Position numbers and translations under genes: made by a program
In this document: positions 53,716 to 61,117 of the stretch, piece after piece
Layout: each line of letters starts with the position of its first letter
Numbering within the stretch: position 1 is the first letter of the stretch
Notes under the pieces: generated by a model
What the model saw: only the letters and a program-made list of their open reading frames with translations
What the model was told of the DNA's origin: nothing
The model's database searches: none
NCBI RefSeq assembly: GCF_032102965.1
Contig: NZ_CP134880.1
Coordinates: forward strand, 744,001 to 808,000
Direction: 5' to 3'
Source: Demequina capsici
Lineage (GTDB): Bacteria; Actinomycetota; Actinomycetes; Actinomycetales; Demequinaceae
Length of the DNA: 64,000 bases

Positions 53716-54542
53716 CCGAGCCGGCCCTCATCCCGCAGGACGCGCTCTCATCTCGGAGAATCGCCCTTTCTGTCTCCGAGAGCGCCGACCTAGCGCGTCT
53801 TGGACTCAATGAGCAGCACTGTCGGCTGGTTGTTGCTGAGGTGAGCAGAGCGATCATGCTTGCAGGGGGAACCGTCGTGTACGGGGGCCACCTCGGTGTC
53901 GGCGGCTACACGGAGATACTCATTGATGAAGCTCAGCGCTTCGGTGGTGGGCGTCCCGTCCTGGAGATCGCACTTCCCGAGTCCGAGTATCGCAAGTTGA
54001 ATGCGTCCGACTTGATCAGGGCCGATCGGAGGCTCGGCGAAGTCGGCCAACTGACGTTGGTGACGGAGCTCGGATATGCCGTCGGGATCGGCAGCGCGTT
54101 CGATAGCGATTGGTCTCTTGACGCGGCGAGAGCACTCACTGCGATGCGGGCGCGGGTTGCGCGCGAGACCACGGCTCGACTTATCGTTGGGGGTCGCCTC
54201 GTGAACTACGCCGGTACCGAGCCCGGTGTCATCGAGGAAGCTCGACTCACGGTTGAAGCCGACAAATTGCTTCTTGCTGCGGGCGGCTACGGAGGTGCGT
54301 CAGCCGCGGTCGCGCGTGAGCTCTACCCTCAGTCCGTCGACGGATGGTTTCCACAGGTTTTTCCGGCGCATGCCGACGATCCCAGGGTCGCTGCCGCACT
54401 TGACGCGCTGCGGCAGTCTCGGGACGGATCGTCCGCGGAGTATGACCTTGACGAGGGACTTCTGCGGCTCCTGACGAACAGCCACAGGCCGGCTGACATC
54501 GCAGTTGCCGCGGTACGACTTCTGTCGGGCCTCGCGGACTGA
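53712..54542 (+). CDS. Stand-alone SLOG-domain protein (276 aa)
   Basis: Rossmann-like SLOG fold, family of LOG/DprA-type nucleotide-binding proteins. Visible: IALSVSESADLARLGLNEQH at the start, the glycine motif VYGGHLGVGGYTEIL (56-70), a second half with LIVGGRL and the closing LLAAGGYGGAS. SLOG domains bind NAD-derived or nucleotide signals; in Thoeris ThsA the SLOG domain senses the cyclic-ADP-ribose isomer made by the TIR protein. Here it has no fused effector, although a short C-terminal helical part (about 215-276) follows. Last gene of the operon; a terminator lies 207 bp beyond. Confidence 0.78.
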   Translation: MTEPALIPQDALSSRRIALSVSESADLARLGLNEQHCRLVVAEVSRAIMLAGGTVVYGGHLGVGGYTEILIDEAQRFGGGRPVLEIALPESEYRKLNASDLIRADRRLGEVGQLTLVTELGYAVGIGSAFDSDWSLDAARALTAMRARVARETTARLIVGGRLVNYAGTEPGVIEEARLTVEADKLLLAAGGYGGASAAVARELYPQSVDGWFPQVFPAHADDPRVAAALDALRQSRDGSSAEYDLDEGLLRLLTNSHRPADIAVAAVRLLSGLAD

Positions 54543-54926
54543 GTATCGGATTGCGCGGAGGTATCGCGCGGTCCGCCCTCGTTGCCCACTCCTGAGCAGT
54601 GCGCTGACCTGGCGGCCACGAGATGGGCTGGGCACACCGAGCTCCGTGCTGCGGAGTGTGGAGAAGAATTCGAGGTTCCACGGAGAAGAAGCTTTGGAGC
54701 CCCGGTATCCACCCTGGTAGTTCCCAAACGCGAACACACCACCAACATCGAAGGCCCGGTCCGAATGGACCGGGCCTTCGTGCATGTTCGGCATGTTCCG
54801 CGTCGGGTGCCGGGCCCCGAAGCAGGGGCCGTGGCGCAGGGCCGGCGGTTCCGGGGTGATCTGCGTCGCGACGGCGCCGGTCGCGGAAGCAGCGTTGTTC
54901 ATGCGCCGCAGCCCGGTGCGCGGCGG
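54543..54926. other. Right junction of the island, 384 bp without a gene
   Basis: No convincing coding frame and no copy of the tRNA-Lys 3' end. Composition is mixed, with AT-richer pieces such as GAAGAATTCGAGG and GAAGAAGCTTTGG. A perfect hairpin at 54749-54780 closes it; chromosomal genes resume at 54927. Confidence 0.6.
54749..54780. terminator. Perfect 14-bp hairpin at the right edge of the island
   Basis: CGAAGGCCCGGTCC with its exact complement and a GAAT loop. It can terminate the defence-type operon from the left and the alpha/beta-hydrolase gene from the right. Similar CGAAGGCCCG hairpin arms recur at 56576. Confidence 0.85.
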
Positions 54927-55802
54927 TCAGGCGGCGGTACTGTTCCCGTCGTGGCGAGCGGCGAACTCCAACGCCGTGTCGGCCACGGTCCTCCAGCCCG
55001 AGTCGATGACCAGCGAGTGGCCGCGTCCCGGGATCTCGACGAACTCGGTGGCTGCCTCGTTGCGGGACTGGAGGCGGTACGCGGCGTGCGAGACCGCGCG
55101 CGGCACGATGTTGTCGCGCTCGCCCGAGATCACGAGCAGTGGGCCGCGGGCCGGGTTGCGGGTGTCGACGCGGGTCGCGGTTCCCCGGGTGAAGTTCGCG
55201 GTTGCGGCCTGGAACAGGGGTCGGCCGGGGGCTGCGACGTGGAACATGTCGTAGAGGTCGTGCGCCTCGTCCTCCTCCACAGAGTTCGCGAATCCGTACC
55301 TGAACTCGTCGAAGGACAGGGTGACCGTGCGCTTCCTGTTCGCAGGGTTGCCCAGCACAGGCGACGCCGCCTTCAGCGTCGAGGCGGGCAGCGGGAGCAC
55401 GCCCTTGAAGGGTGCCGGGTCGATGGCCACGGTGGCGGCGGCGAGTCCGAGGTCTGCGATGCGCTGCGCGAGCAGGCCTCCGAAGGAGTGCCCGATCACC
55501 ACGGGGCGGCGGTGAAGCGCGGAGGCGATCTCGGCGATGTGGTCGGTGACCTCCTGGACGCCCACTCCTGCGAAGGAGCCGGGGTTCGTGCGGGCGTCGG
55601 CGACGTTGGCGGGCTCCTGCGGCCATTCGGCGGCGACGACGGCGTAGCCGGCGTCCTCCAGGTGGTCGCGCCAGGCGTCCCAGCTTCCTGCGAGCAGCCA
55701 GAGTCCGTGGATCAGCACGGCGGCGGGGCGGGCCGAAGCGTTGGCCTGCGCGATCTGGTCGAGCTCGCGTGCGGTGAGGGTGGTGGTCGTGGTGGTGTTC
55801 AT
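54927..55802 (-). CDS. Alpha/beta hydrolase (291 aa)
   Basis: Hydrolase fold with nucleophile elbow GHSFGG (serine), oxyanion region VLIHGLWLLAGSW, and late acid/histidine in SGERDNIV and PGRGHSLV. The N-terminus is Thr-rich. No signal peptide. It is divergent from a tetR gene over two related operators, so it is probably induced by a small compound that it hydrolyses. ATG 55800-55802; GGACAGCACC precedes it, a weak ribosome-binding site. Confidence 0.88.
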   Translation of the reverse strand: MNTTTTTTLTARELDQIAQANASARPAAVLIHGLWLLAGSWDAWRDHLEDAGYAVVAAEWPQEPANVADARTNPGSFAGVGVQEVTDHIAEIASALHRRPVVIGHSFGGLLAQRIADLGLAAATVAIDPAPFKGVLPLPASTLKAASPVLGNPANRKRTVTLSFDEFRYGFANSVEEDEAHDLYDMFHVAAPGRPLFQAATANFTRGTATRVDTRNPARGPLLVISGERDNIVPRAVSHAAYRLQSRNEAATEFVEIPGRGHSLVIDSGWRTVADTALEFAARHDGNSTAA

Positions 55803-55870
55803 GGTGCTGTCCTTGTCGGGATGGGCCGTGGCCGGCCGGGATGTCCTGGTCGGTCGACCTGGACGCGTGA

Positions 55871-55886
55871 GAGAACGACCGTTCTC
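55871..55886. promoter_or_regulatory. TetR operator 1
   Basis: GAGAACG-AC-CGTTCTC, a perfect 7+2+7 inverted repeat in the divergent hydrolase/tetR region. It contains the core AACGAYCGTT shared with the site at 55941. Confidence 0.65.
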
Positions 55887-55940
55887 GCTTGTTTCATTCC
55901 CGATTCGTCGAGATCGACGCTCAGGGCATGAATCGGGGGT

Positions 55941-55950
55941 AACGATCGTT
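55941..55950. promoter_or_regulatory. TetR operator 2
   Basis: AACGATCGTT, a perfect palindrome directly upstream of the TAGCGT -10 box (55955-55960) of the tetR gene, 67 bp from the matching core of operator 1. Position fits autorepression. Confidence 0.55.
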
Positions 55951-55967
55951 CTGGTAGCGTGAGCAAG

Positions 55968-56534
55968 ATGACAGCACCAGGCGGCGTCAGCACGGATCCG
56001 CGCGAGCGTCTCGCGTCGACCGCGTCGGACCTCTTCTACAGGGAGGGGATCCACTCCGTCGGAGTGGACAGGATCCTCGCCGAGGCCGGCATGTCCCGGG
56101 CCACCATGTACCGCCACTTCGGCGGCAAGGAGGACCTGGTGGTGGCGTACCTGCAGCGTGAGGACGCCCTGATCCGCGCCCAGGTCGCCTCGGCGGACGC
56201 GGATGGCGGGCTGTTGAGGGCGGCGGTCCACGGGATCGCCGACGATGTGGAGCGGCGGCACACTCGTGGCTGCCCCTTCATCAACGCCGCGGCGGAGTAC
56301 CCCGACGAGGCGAGTGCGGTGCGGCGGCTCATCGCCACCCACCGTGCCTGGTTCCGGGGCGCGCTCACCCAGGCGGCTGCGGCCGCGGGCGTCGCCGATC
56401 CTGAACGGGTGGCGGGAGCTCTCATGATGCTGCGCGACGCAGCCCTCGTGGGCGGTTACCTCGACGGCGCGGCTTCGATCCGCTCGGCGTTCCTGGACGC
56501 AGCGTCGGCGGTGTCAGGGGTGGACCTCACGTGA
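55968..56534 (+). CDS. TetR-family regulator (188 aa)
   Basis: HTH: HSVGVDRILAEAGMSRATMYRHFGGKEDLV. The C-terminal domain has RGCPFINAAAEYPD, typical of the TetR group that controls hydrolases and oxidoreductases. ATG 55968 is preferred over GTG 55959 because the -10 box TAGCGT (55955-55960) overlaps the GTG; a transcript would start at the ATG, leaderless. It should repress itself and the divergent hydrolase. Confidence 0.9.
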   Translation: MTAPGGVSTDPRERLASTASDLFYREGIHSVGVDRILAEAGMSRATMYRHFGGKEDLVVAYLQREDALIRAQVASADADGGLLRAAVHGIADDVERRHTRGCPFINAAAEYPDEASAVRRLIATHRAWFRGALTQAAAAAGVADPERVAGALMMLRDAALVGGYLDGAASIRSAFLDAASAVSGVDLT

Positions 56535-56575
56535 CCGCCGCGCCGGGCCATCTGGGCCGGCGCAGCGCGGCATGA

Positions 56576-56609
56576 CGAAGGCCCGACTCCCCCGGGGGTC
56601 GGGCCTTCG
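56576..56609. terminator. Terminator between tetR and the osmoprotectant operon
   Basis: A near-continuous palindrome: CGAAGGCCCGAC pairs with GTCGGGCCTTCG around a C/G-rich tip. It lies between the converging tetR gene and the binding-protein gene. Confidence 0.8.
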
Positions 56610-56686
56610 TGGTGGTCGGTACGCCGTCTCGGCGATCCGACGGGGCGCCTCCCGGCGAGCCCGCGCGTCCTTGGTGCGGCGTGGCG

Positions 56687-57685
56687 TCAGCCCAGAGCGC
56701 CGTCCGAGCTGAAGACGAGGCCGAGAGCCACGTCCCCATCGGTGATCGCCGTCTTCGTGAGCGGACCGCCCGCGTCGAGCGACAGGAACGAGTCGATCTT
56801 GATGCCGTAGGTGTCCTCGAGGCCCACCTGGCAGAAGGCGCGCTCGGGGCACTCGGCGGGGCCGCCGAGGATGATCGGACCGCAGGCGGCCGCGAGCTCC
56901 GACAGCGTGGTCACGCCGTACGCGTCGACGAAGCCCTGCGTCGTGGCGAACGCGTTCTGGTCCTGAGCGGCCGAGGCGGTGCCGAACACGATCCCGGACT
57001 GCTCCGCCAGGGGAGCGACGGCCGCCATCGTGGTGTCGATGTCGCCCGACGCGATGGTCGCGGCGTCGGCACCGTTGATCGCCTTGTTGAGGTACTCGGT
57101 GGCGGTCGCCGCGTACTCAGGGACGATGTCGATCTCGCCGGACTGCAGCGCAGGCATGTAGGTCTCGCGGGACCCGATGGTCCGCACCTCCACGGTGTAG
57201 CCGGCGTCGCGGAGGACCGCGGCGTAGATCTCGCCGAGCGTGATGTTCTCGGAGAAGTTCGCCGTTCCCACCACGAGGTCTCCCGTGCCTGACTGGGGCG
57301 CGGTGAGCCCGTTGTCGGACACGAACTGAGCGGCGACGTCAGCGGAGGTCTGGCGCTCCACGTCGACCGACTTGTTGAGCTGGATGAGGGTGGGAGTGTC
57401 GAGCGCCGCCGAGACCACGTCGAGCGCGGCCATCACGGGGTCGGTCGCGGAGTCGGCGTTGACCGCCGGCACCACGTTGTCGGACAGCTGGAGGTTCATG
57501 TCGTCGGCCAGGACCACGAGCGTGTCTCCTGCGACGGGGGTGCAGGCCTGGGCCTGCATTGAGGCGGACTCCGTGGTGCCTGCGCTCATCGAGTCGGAGG
57601 CGGATGGGTCCTGGTAGGTGGTGCAGCCGGCGAGCGCGACAGCGGAGATCGCGACGGCGGCCAGAAGGCCGGAACGGGTGTGCAT
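56687..57685 (-). CDS. OpuC-type osmoprotectant-binding lipoprotein, apparently circularly permuted (332 aa)
   Basis: Lipobox LAGC (Cys21). Residues about 55-127 (LVVLADDMNLQLSDNVVPAV ... LNKSVDVERQTSADVAAQFVSDNGL) correspond to what is normally the C-terminal end of an OpuAC domain (VLEDDK...PVV...LN..VD.....VA..FL...GL). Residues about 136-332 are the normal N-terminal lobe (VVGTANFSENITLGEIYAAVL ... GEIDIVPEYAATATEYL), and the protein stops at DGDVALGLVFSSDGALG, exactly where the missing end would follow. So the order is swapped. It should still bind glycine betaine, choline or proline for the permeases encoded upstream. Confidence 0.85.
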   Translation of the reverse strand: MHTRSGLLAAVAISAVALAGCTTYQDPSASDSMSAGTTESASMQAQACTPVAGDTLVVLADDMNLQLSDNVVPAVNADSATDPVMAALDVVSAALDTPTLIQLNKSVDVERQTSADVAAQFVSDNGLTAPQSGTGDLVVGTANFSENITLGEIYAAVLRDAGYTVEVRTIGSRETYMPALQSGEIDIVPEYAATATEYLNKAINGADAATIASGDIDTTMAAVAPLAEQSGIVFGTASAAQDQNAFATTQGFVDAYGVTTLSELAAACGPIILGGPAECPERAFCQVGLEDTYGIKIDSFLSLDAGGPLTKTAITDGDVALGLVFSSDGALG

Positions 57686-57834
57686 CGGTGCTCCTCGTCA
57701 GGTAGACGGACACGGGTGCAACCCCGGCCATGCCGGGATTGTTCCCCTCGCCTGGATGGACCAGGGCTGATGGTGTTCGTCGCCGGACCCCTTCCGGACG
57801 GGTGGCGGCGACGGCGCCGTCATCAAGTCAACCC

Positions 57835-58566
57835 CTAAGGGCTGACACGCGCACGGGCACGCAGCGGCGCGGGCGTCAGCCGCACCTGCAGCCGACCCAG
57901 GATCCAGTCGACGGAGAGGCTCAGCGCCGCCACCAGCAGCCCTCCCGCGAGCACCTGCCCGTAGCGCTGCGTGGCCAGGCCGGTGTTGATGATGACGCCC
58001 AGCCCACCGCCCGCGACGAGTGCCGCCAGCGGCACGGTCGCCACCGTCTGCACGGTCGCCGTCCTGAGCCCGGCCGCGATGAGCGGCCAGGCGAGAGGGA
58101 GCTCGACGCGCGTCGCCACCTGGAAGCGGGTGAGTCCCTGGCCCAGGGCGGCCTCGCGAAGGTCCGCGTCCACGTCTGCCATGCCCGTGTAGGCGTTGGT
58201 GAGGATCGGCGGGAACGCGAAGATGGCCGCAGCGAGGACGACCGCATGGTTGCCGAACCCGATGGCGGAGGCGGCGAACAGCGTCAGCAGGGCGAGGGTC
58301 GGCATGGCGCGGGTGACGTTCGCGACGACGACCGTGGTGGTGCCGCCCCGGCGCAGGTGACCGAGCCACACGCCGAGCGGCAGCGCGAGCGCAGACGCGG
58401 CGAGGACCGCGCCCAGGGACATGCCCAGGTGCTCGATCGTGAGCGCCAGGATGGAGTCGCGGGGAAGCACCCACTGGCCCGGTGCCACCTCGCGCAGCAC
58501 GCCGTACTGACCCAGCCAGCTGGCGGGGTCCGTCAGGTAGTCCCAGGCGTCGGAGATGACGCTCAT
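57835..58566 (-). CDS. Osmoprotectant ABC permease, OpuCB/CD-type (243 aa)
   Basis: BPD_transp_1 permease with about five helices; EAA loop EAALGQGLTRFQVATRVELPLAWPL (core EAALGQGLT), followed by GGGLGVIINTGLATQ. ATG 58564-58566 overlaps the stop of the other permease gene (ATGA). It forms the channel with the 221-aa permease and is powered by the divergent ATPase. Confidence 0.9.
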   Translation of the reverse strand: MSVISDAWDYLTDPASWLGQYGVLREVAPGQWVLPRDSILALTIEHLGMSLGAVLAASALALPLGVWLGHLRRGGTTTVVVANVTRAMPTLALLTLFAASAIGFGNHAVVLAAAIFAFPPILTNAYTGMADVDADLREAALGQGLTRFQVATRVELPLAWPLIAAGLRTATVQTVATVPLAALVAGGGLGVIINTGLATQRYGQVLAGGLLVAALSLSVDWILGRLQVRLTPAPLRARARVSP

Positions 58567-59228
58567 GCGGCCCGCCTCCTGCGCATCCAAGGCATCGCGA
58601 CTCGACCCAGCAGCACCAGCGCGAGGTCCAGGATCAGCGCCAGCAGCAGGCACAGGATCGACGCGGTGAGGATCTGGGCGCGGTAGTCCGACTGGAAGCC
58701 GCGGAACATCAGCTGACCCAGGCCCCCGTACCCGACGACGACGCCCACGGTGACGAGCGCGACGGTGGACACGGTCGCGATGCGCAGACCCGCGAGGATG
58801 GACGGCAACGCGTTCGGGAGCTCGACGGTCAGCAGCAGGCGCGTGGGGGAGTAGCCCAGGCCGCGAGCCGCGTCCACCACGTCGGCGTCCACGCCCTCCA
58901 GGCCCACGAGCGTGTTGCGCACGAGCACCAGCAGCGCGTAGACCACCAGCCCGATCAGGACCGTCGTCCGGCCGATCCCGGTGAAGGGTGCGAGCAGCGC
59001 GAAGAGCGCGAACGAAGGGACCGTGTACATGACCCCGCTGACCCCCATGATGGGCGCGGCGAGGCGCGGGACGCGGCGCGCGAGCATGGCGAGAGGCAGT
59101 GCGACCGCCGCGGCGATGAGGATCGCCTGCAGCGTCAGCGTCGTGTGGATGCCGAGCTGCCTGAGCACCTCGTCGGAGTTGCGCGCGAGGTAGTCCCAGG
59201 AGAACCACGGATTGGGGACCTCGTCCAT
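58563..59228 (-). CDS. Osmoprotectant ABC permease, second subunit (221 aa)
   Basis: Same fold: SGVMYTVPSFALFALLAPFTG, EAA-type loop DAARGLGYSPTRLLLTVELPNALPSI (core DAARGLGY) and VGYGGLGQLMFRGFQ. The ATG at 59226-59228 lies 86 bp from the divergent ATPase gene. With the 243-aa permease it forms a heterodimer, as in OpuC/Opu YehWY systems. Confidence 0.9.
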   Translation of the reverse strand: MDEVPNPWFSWDYLARNSDEVLRQLGIHTTLTLQAILIAAAVALPLAMLARRVPRLAAPIMGVSGVMYTVPSFALFALLAPFTGIGRTTVLIGLVVYALLVLVRNTLVGLEGVDADVVDAARGLGYSPTRLLLTVELPNALPSILAGLRIATVSTVALVTVGVVVGYGGLGQLMFRGFQSDYRAQILTASILCLLLALILDLALVLLGRVAMPWMRRRRAA

Positions 59229-59314
59229 CGTGCCAGCGTACACAGGCCTCCGACACGGGATGCCGCGGCGTGGGGAGGGTGCGCGCGGGCTCGCCGACGG
59301 GCTACCGTGGCCGG

Positions 59315-60079
59315 ATGGATCGCACCGGCATCGTCCTCGACGGAGTCCGCAAGGAGTACGCCGACGGCACGGTCGCGGTCGGCTCGCTCGACCTCGAGGT
59401 GCGCGGAGGCGAGATCCTCGCACTGGTCGGCCCCTCCGGCTGCGGCAAGTCCACCACGCTGCGCATGGTGAACAGGCTCGTGGAGCCGTCCGCCGGCTCG
59501 ATCACGGTCGCGGGCACCGACGTCATGGACGTGGACCCCGTCCAGCTGCGGCGCGGCATCGGCTACGTCATCCAGCATGTGGGGCTGTTCCCGCACAGGA
59601 CCGTCGCGCAGAACGTCGCCACCGTGCCTGGGCTGCTCGGTTGGGACAAGGCCGAGACGAAGGCACGGGTGGAGGAGCTGCTCGCGCTCGTGGGCCTGCC
59701 CGTGGAGGACTACGGCGCCCGCTATCCGCACGAGCTGTCGGGCGGTGAGCGTCAGCGGGTGGGCGTGGCGCGCGCCCTGGCGGTGCGGCCGCCGGTGCTG
59801 CTCATGGACGAGCCCTTCGGCGCGGTCGACCCGCAGGGGAGACGTCGCCTGCAGCGGGAGTTCGCGGCCATCCAGCAGGAGCTCGGCACCACGGTCATCA
59901 TGGTCACGCACGACATCCGGGAGGCGGTGCTGCTCGCCGACCGCATCGCGGTCCTGAGCCGCGGCGGGGTGCTGGAGCAGCTGGGCACGCCTGCCGAGGT
60001 CACCGAGGCGCCGGCGAACGACTTCGTGGAGGACTTCCTGGCCGACTTCGACGTGGAGCCGCGTCAGGCCGGCGACTGA
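59315..60079 (+). CDS. Osmoprotectant ABC transporter ATP-binding protein (254 aa)
   Basis: Walker A GPSGCGKST, Q-loop VIQHVGLFPHRTV, signature LSGGERQRVGVARAL, Walker B LLMDEPFGAVDP, H-loop VTHD. It ends soon after the catalytic domain, so it lacks the CBS pair that some OpuCA proteins use as ionic-strength sensors. ATG 59315 follows TACCGT (59303-59308) by 6 nt: leaderless. Divergent from the two permeases and the binding protein. Its 3' end overlaps the converging DUF4126 gene by 16 nt. Confidence 0.92.
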   Translation: MDRTGIVLDGVRKEYADGTVAVGSLDLEVRGGEILALVGPSGCGKSTTLRMVNRLVEPSAGSITVAGTDVMDVDPVQLRRGIGYVIQHVGLFPHRTVAQNVATVPGLLGWDKAETKARVEELLALVGLPVEDYGARYPHELSGGERQRVGVARALAVRPPVLLMDEPFGAVDPQGRRRLQREFAAIQQELGTTVIMVTHDIREAVLLADRIAVLSRGGVLEQLGTPAEVTEAPANDFVEDFLADFDVEPRQAGD

Positions 60080-60846
60080 CCCCTCGGGGTGGCTTCAGCG
60101 GGCGCATCGGGACTCTCTGCTGACGGAGCACTGTCCGCGGATCCGCCGCCGCGGGAGCCGAGCCGTTCGCGATACTCGCTGGTCCAGGCCCGCCAGCGCT
60201 CGCGACGGGAGCCGCGTCCGTCCGCCTGCGCGGCCTCGCGCGCCAGGCGGCTCTGGGTCTGGAGCAGCGACTTGTGCTTGCGTCGTCTCCGGCCGGACGT
60301 GACGATCCGGTAGAACATCACGCCGAGCACCACGAAGACGATCACCACGAGCACGGGGATGAAGATCGCGAGGAACGAGAGGCCGACGGCGATCGCGTCC
60401 TCCGCGAACGATGCGAGCGGTGCGCCGGTTCCCCCCGTGGAGGCGTTCACGGCGGGCCGTGAGGCGGTCTTGGAGATATGGACCACGGCCGCGATCACCG
60501 CGCCGACGATGCCTGCGATCAGGGGATGGTCCGTCCAGAACCGGTGGTCGTCGAACTCTGCCGCCGAGGCGCTCGCCGCGAAGATGACGCCGCCGACCAG
60601 CGGACGCACCGCGGTCTGGATCAGGTCGTTGACCGTGTCGACGCCGGGGATCTTGTCCAGCACCACCTCGGCGGCCAGCAGGACCAGCCCCAGGATGAGG
60701 ACCGGCCAGGACTGCAGCCACATCAGCTGGTCGGGCAGCTCCACCACGTCGGTGAACCGCGCGAAGATCCCGACGATCACCAGCGGGATGAAGGCGTTGA
60801 GGCCCGCCGCGGCGGAGAGGCCGGCACCGGTCAGTGCGGCGAACAT
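60064..60846 (-). CDS. DUF4126 membrane protein (260 aa)
   Basis: Begins with the family motif GAGLSAAAGLNAFIPLVIVG; about five helices (residues 5-185), with VLDKIPGVDTVNDLIQTAVRPLVGG diagnostic of DUF4126, then a basic cytoplasmic tail of about 75 residues. AGGAGG lies 6 nt before ATG 60844-60846. Function unknown. Confidence 0.87.
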   Translation of the reverse strand: MFAALTGAGLSAAAGLNAFIPLVIVGIFARFTDVVELPDQLMWLQSWPVLILGLVLLAAEVVLDKIPGVDTVNDLIQTAVRPLVGGVIFAASASAAEFDDHRFWTDHPLIAGIVGAVIAAVVHISKTASRPAVNASTGGTGAPLASFAEDAIAVGLSFLAIFIPVLVVIVFVVLGVMFYRIVTSGRRRRKHKSLLQTQSRLAREAAQADGRGSRRERWRAWTSEYRERLGSRGGGSADSAPSAESPDAPAEATPRGQSPA

Positions 60847-60933
60847 GTGAACCTCCTGGATCGGCCGCCCGGGTAGAGCGCGCACGGCACCACGATAACG
60901 TCCAGCCGCCAGGGCCGGCCGCTCCGGAGACGC

Positions 60934-60965
60934 GAGAGGCCCCCGGCCTGGGCCGGGGGCCTCTC
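60934..60965 (-). terminator. Terminator of tRNA-His
   Basis: GAGAGGCCCCCGGCC with its exact complement and a two-base centre, directly downstream of the minus-strand tRNA-His. It also separates the tRNA from DUF4126. Confidence 0.8.
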
Positions 60966-60973
60966 GACCTCCA

Positions 60974-61050
60974 TGGGGTGGCTGACGGGACTTGAACCCG
61001 CGGCCCTCGCGACCACAACGCGATGCTCTACCAGCTGAGCTACAGCCACC
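60974..61050 (-). tRNA. tRNA-His (anticodon GTG)
   Basis: On the minus strand GTGGCTG pairs with CAGCCAC, with the extra 5' G (61050) and discriminator C that define tRNA-His; anticodon loop TTGTGGT between TCGCG and CGCGA gives GUG. T-arm GCGGGTTCAAGTCCCGT. CCA is encoded (60974-60976 complement). Confidence 0.95.
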
Positions 61051-61117
61051 ATCGGCTCCTACGAGAAGAGCCAGCGAAAAGTGTACCCGACGCGTGGGCG
61101 TGCAGAGTACAGCGGCG

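Noticed and set aside
50487..54542. Canonical Thoeris system
   Set aside because: A ThsB-like TIR and a SLOG are present, but there is no SIR2- or TM-fused ThsA, and the ATPase and 177-aa gene do not belong to Thoeris.
50487..54542. Type-III CBASS
   Set aside because: No CD-NTase gene, no Cap effector, and the ATPase resembles RuBisCO activase more than TRIP13.
44866..54926. Integrase, transposase or right attachment site
   Set aside because: No tyrosine or serine recombinase motif in any frame, and no repeat of the tRNA-Lys 3' end was seen by eye at the right border.
56687..57685. Frameshift or truncation of the osmoprotectant-binding protein
   Set aside because: All pieces of one OpuAC domain are present in a single open frame, only in swapped order, so a permutation explains it better.
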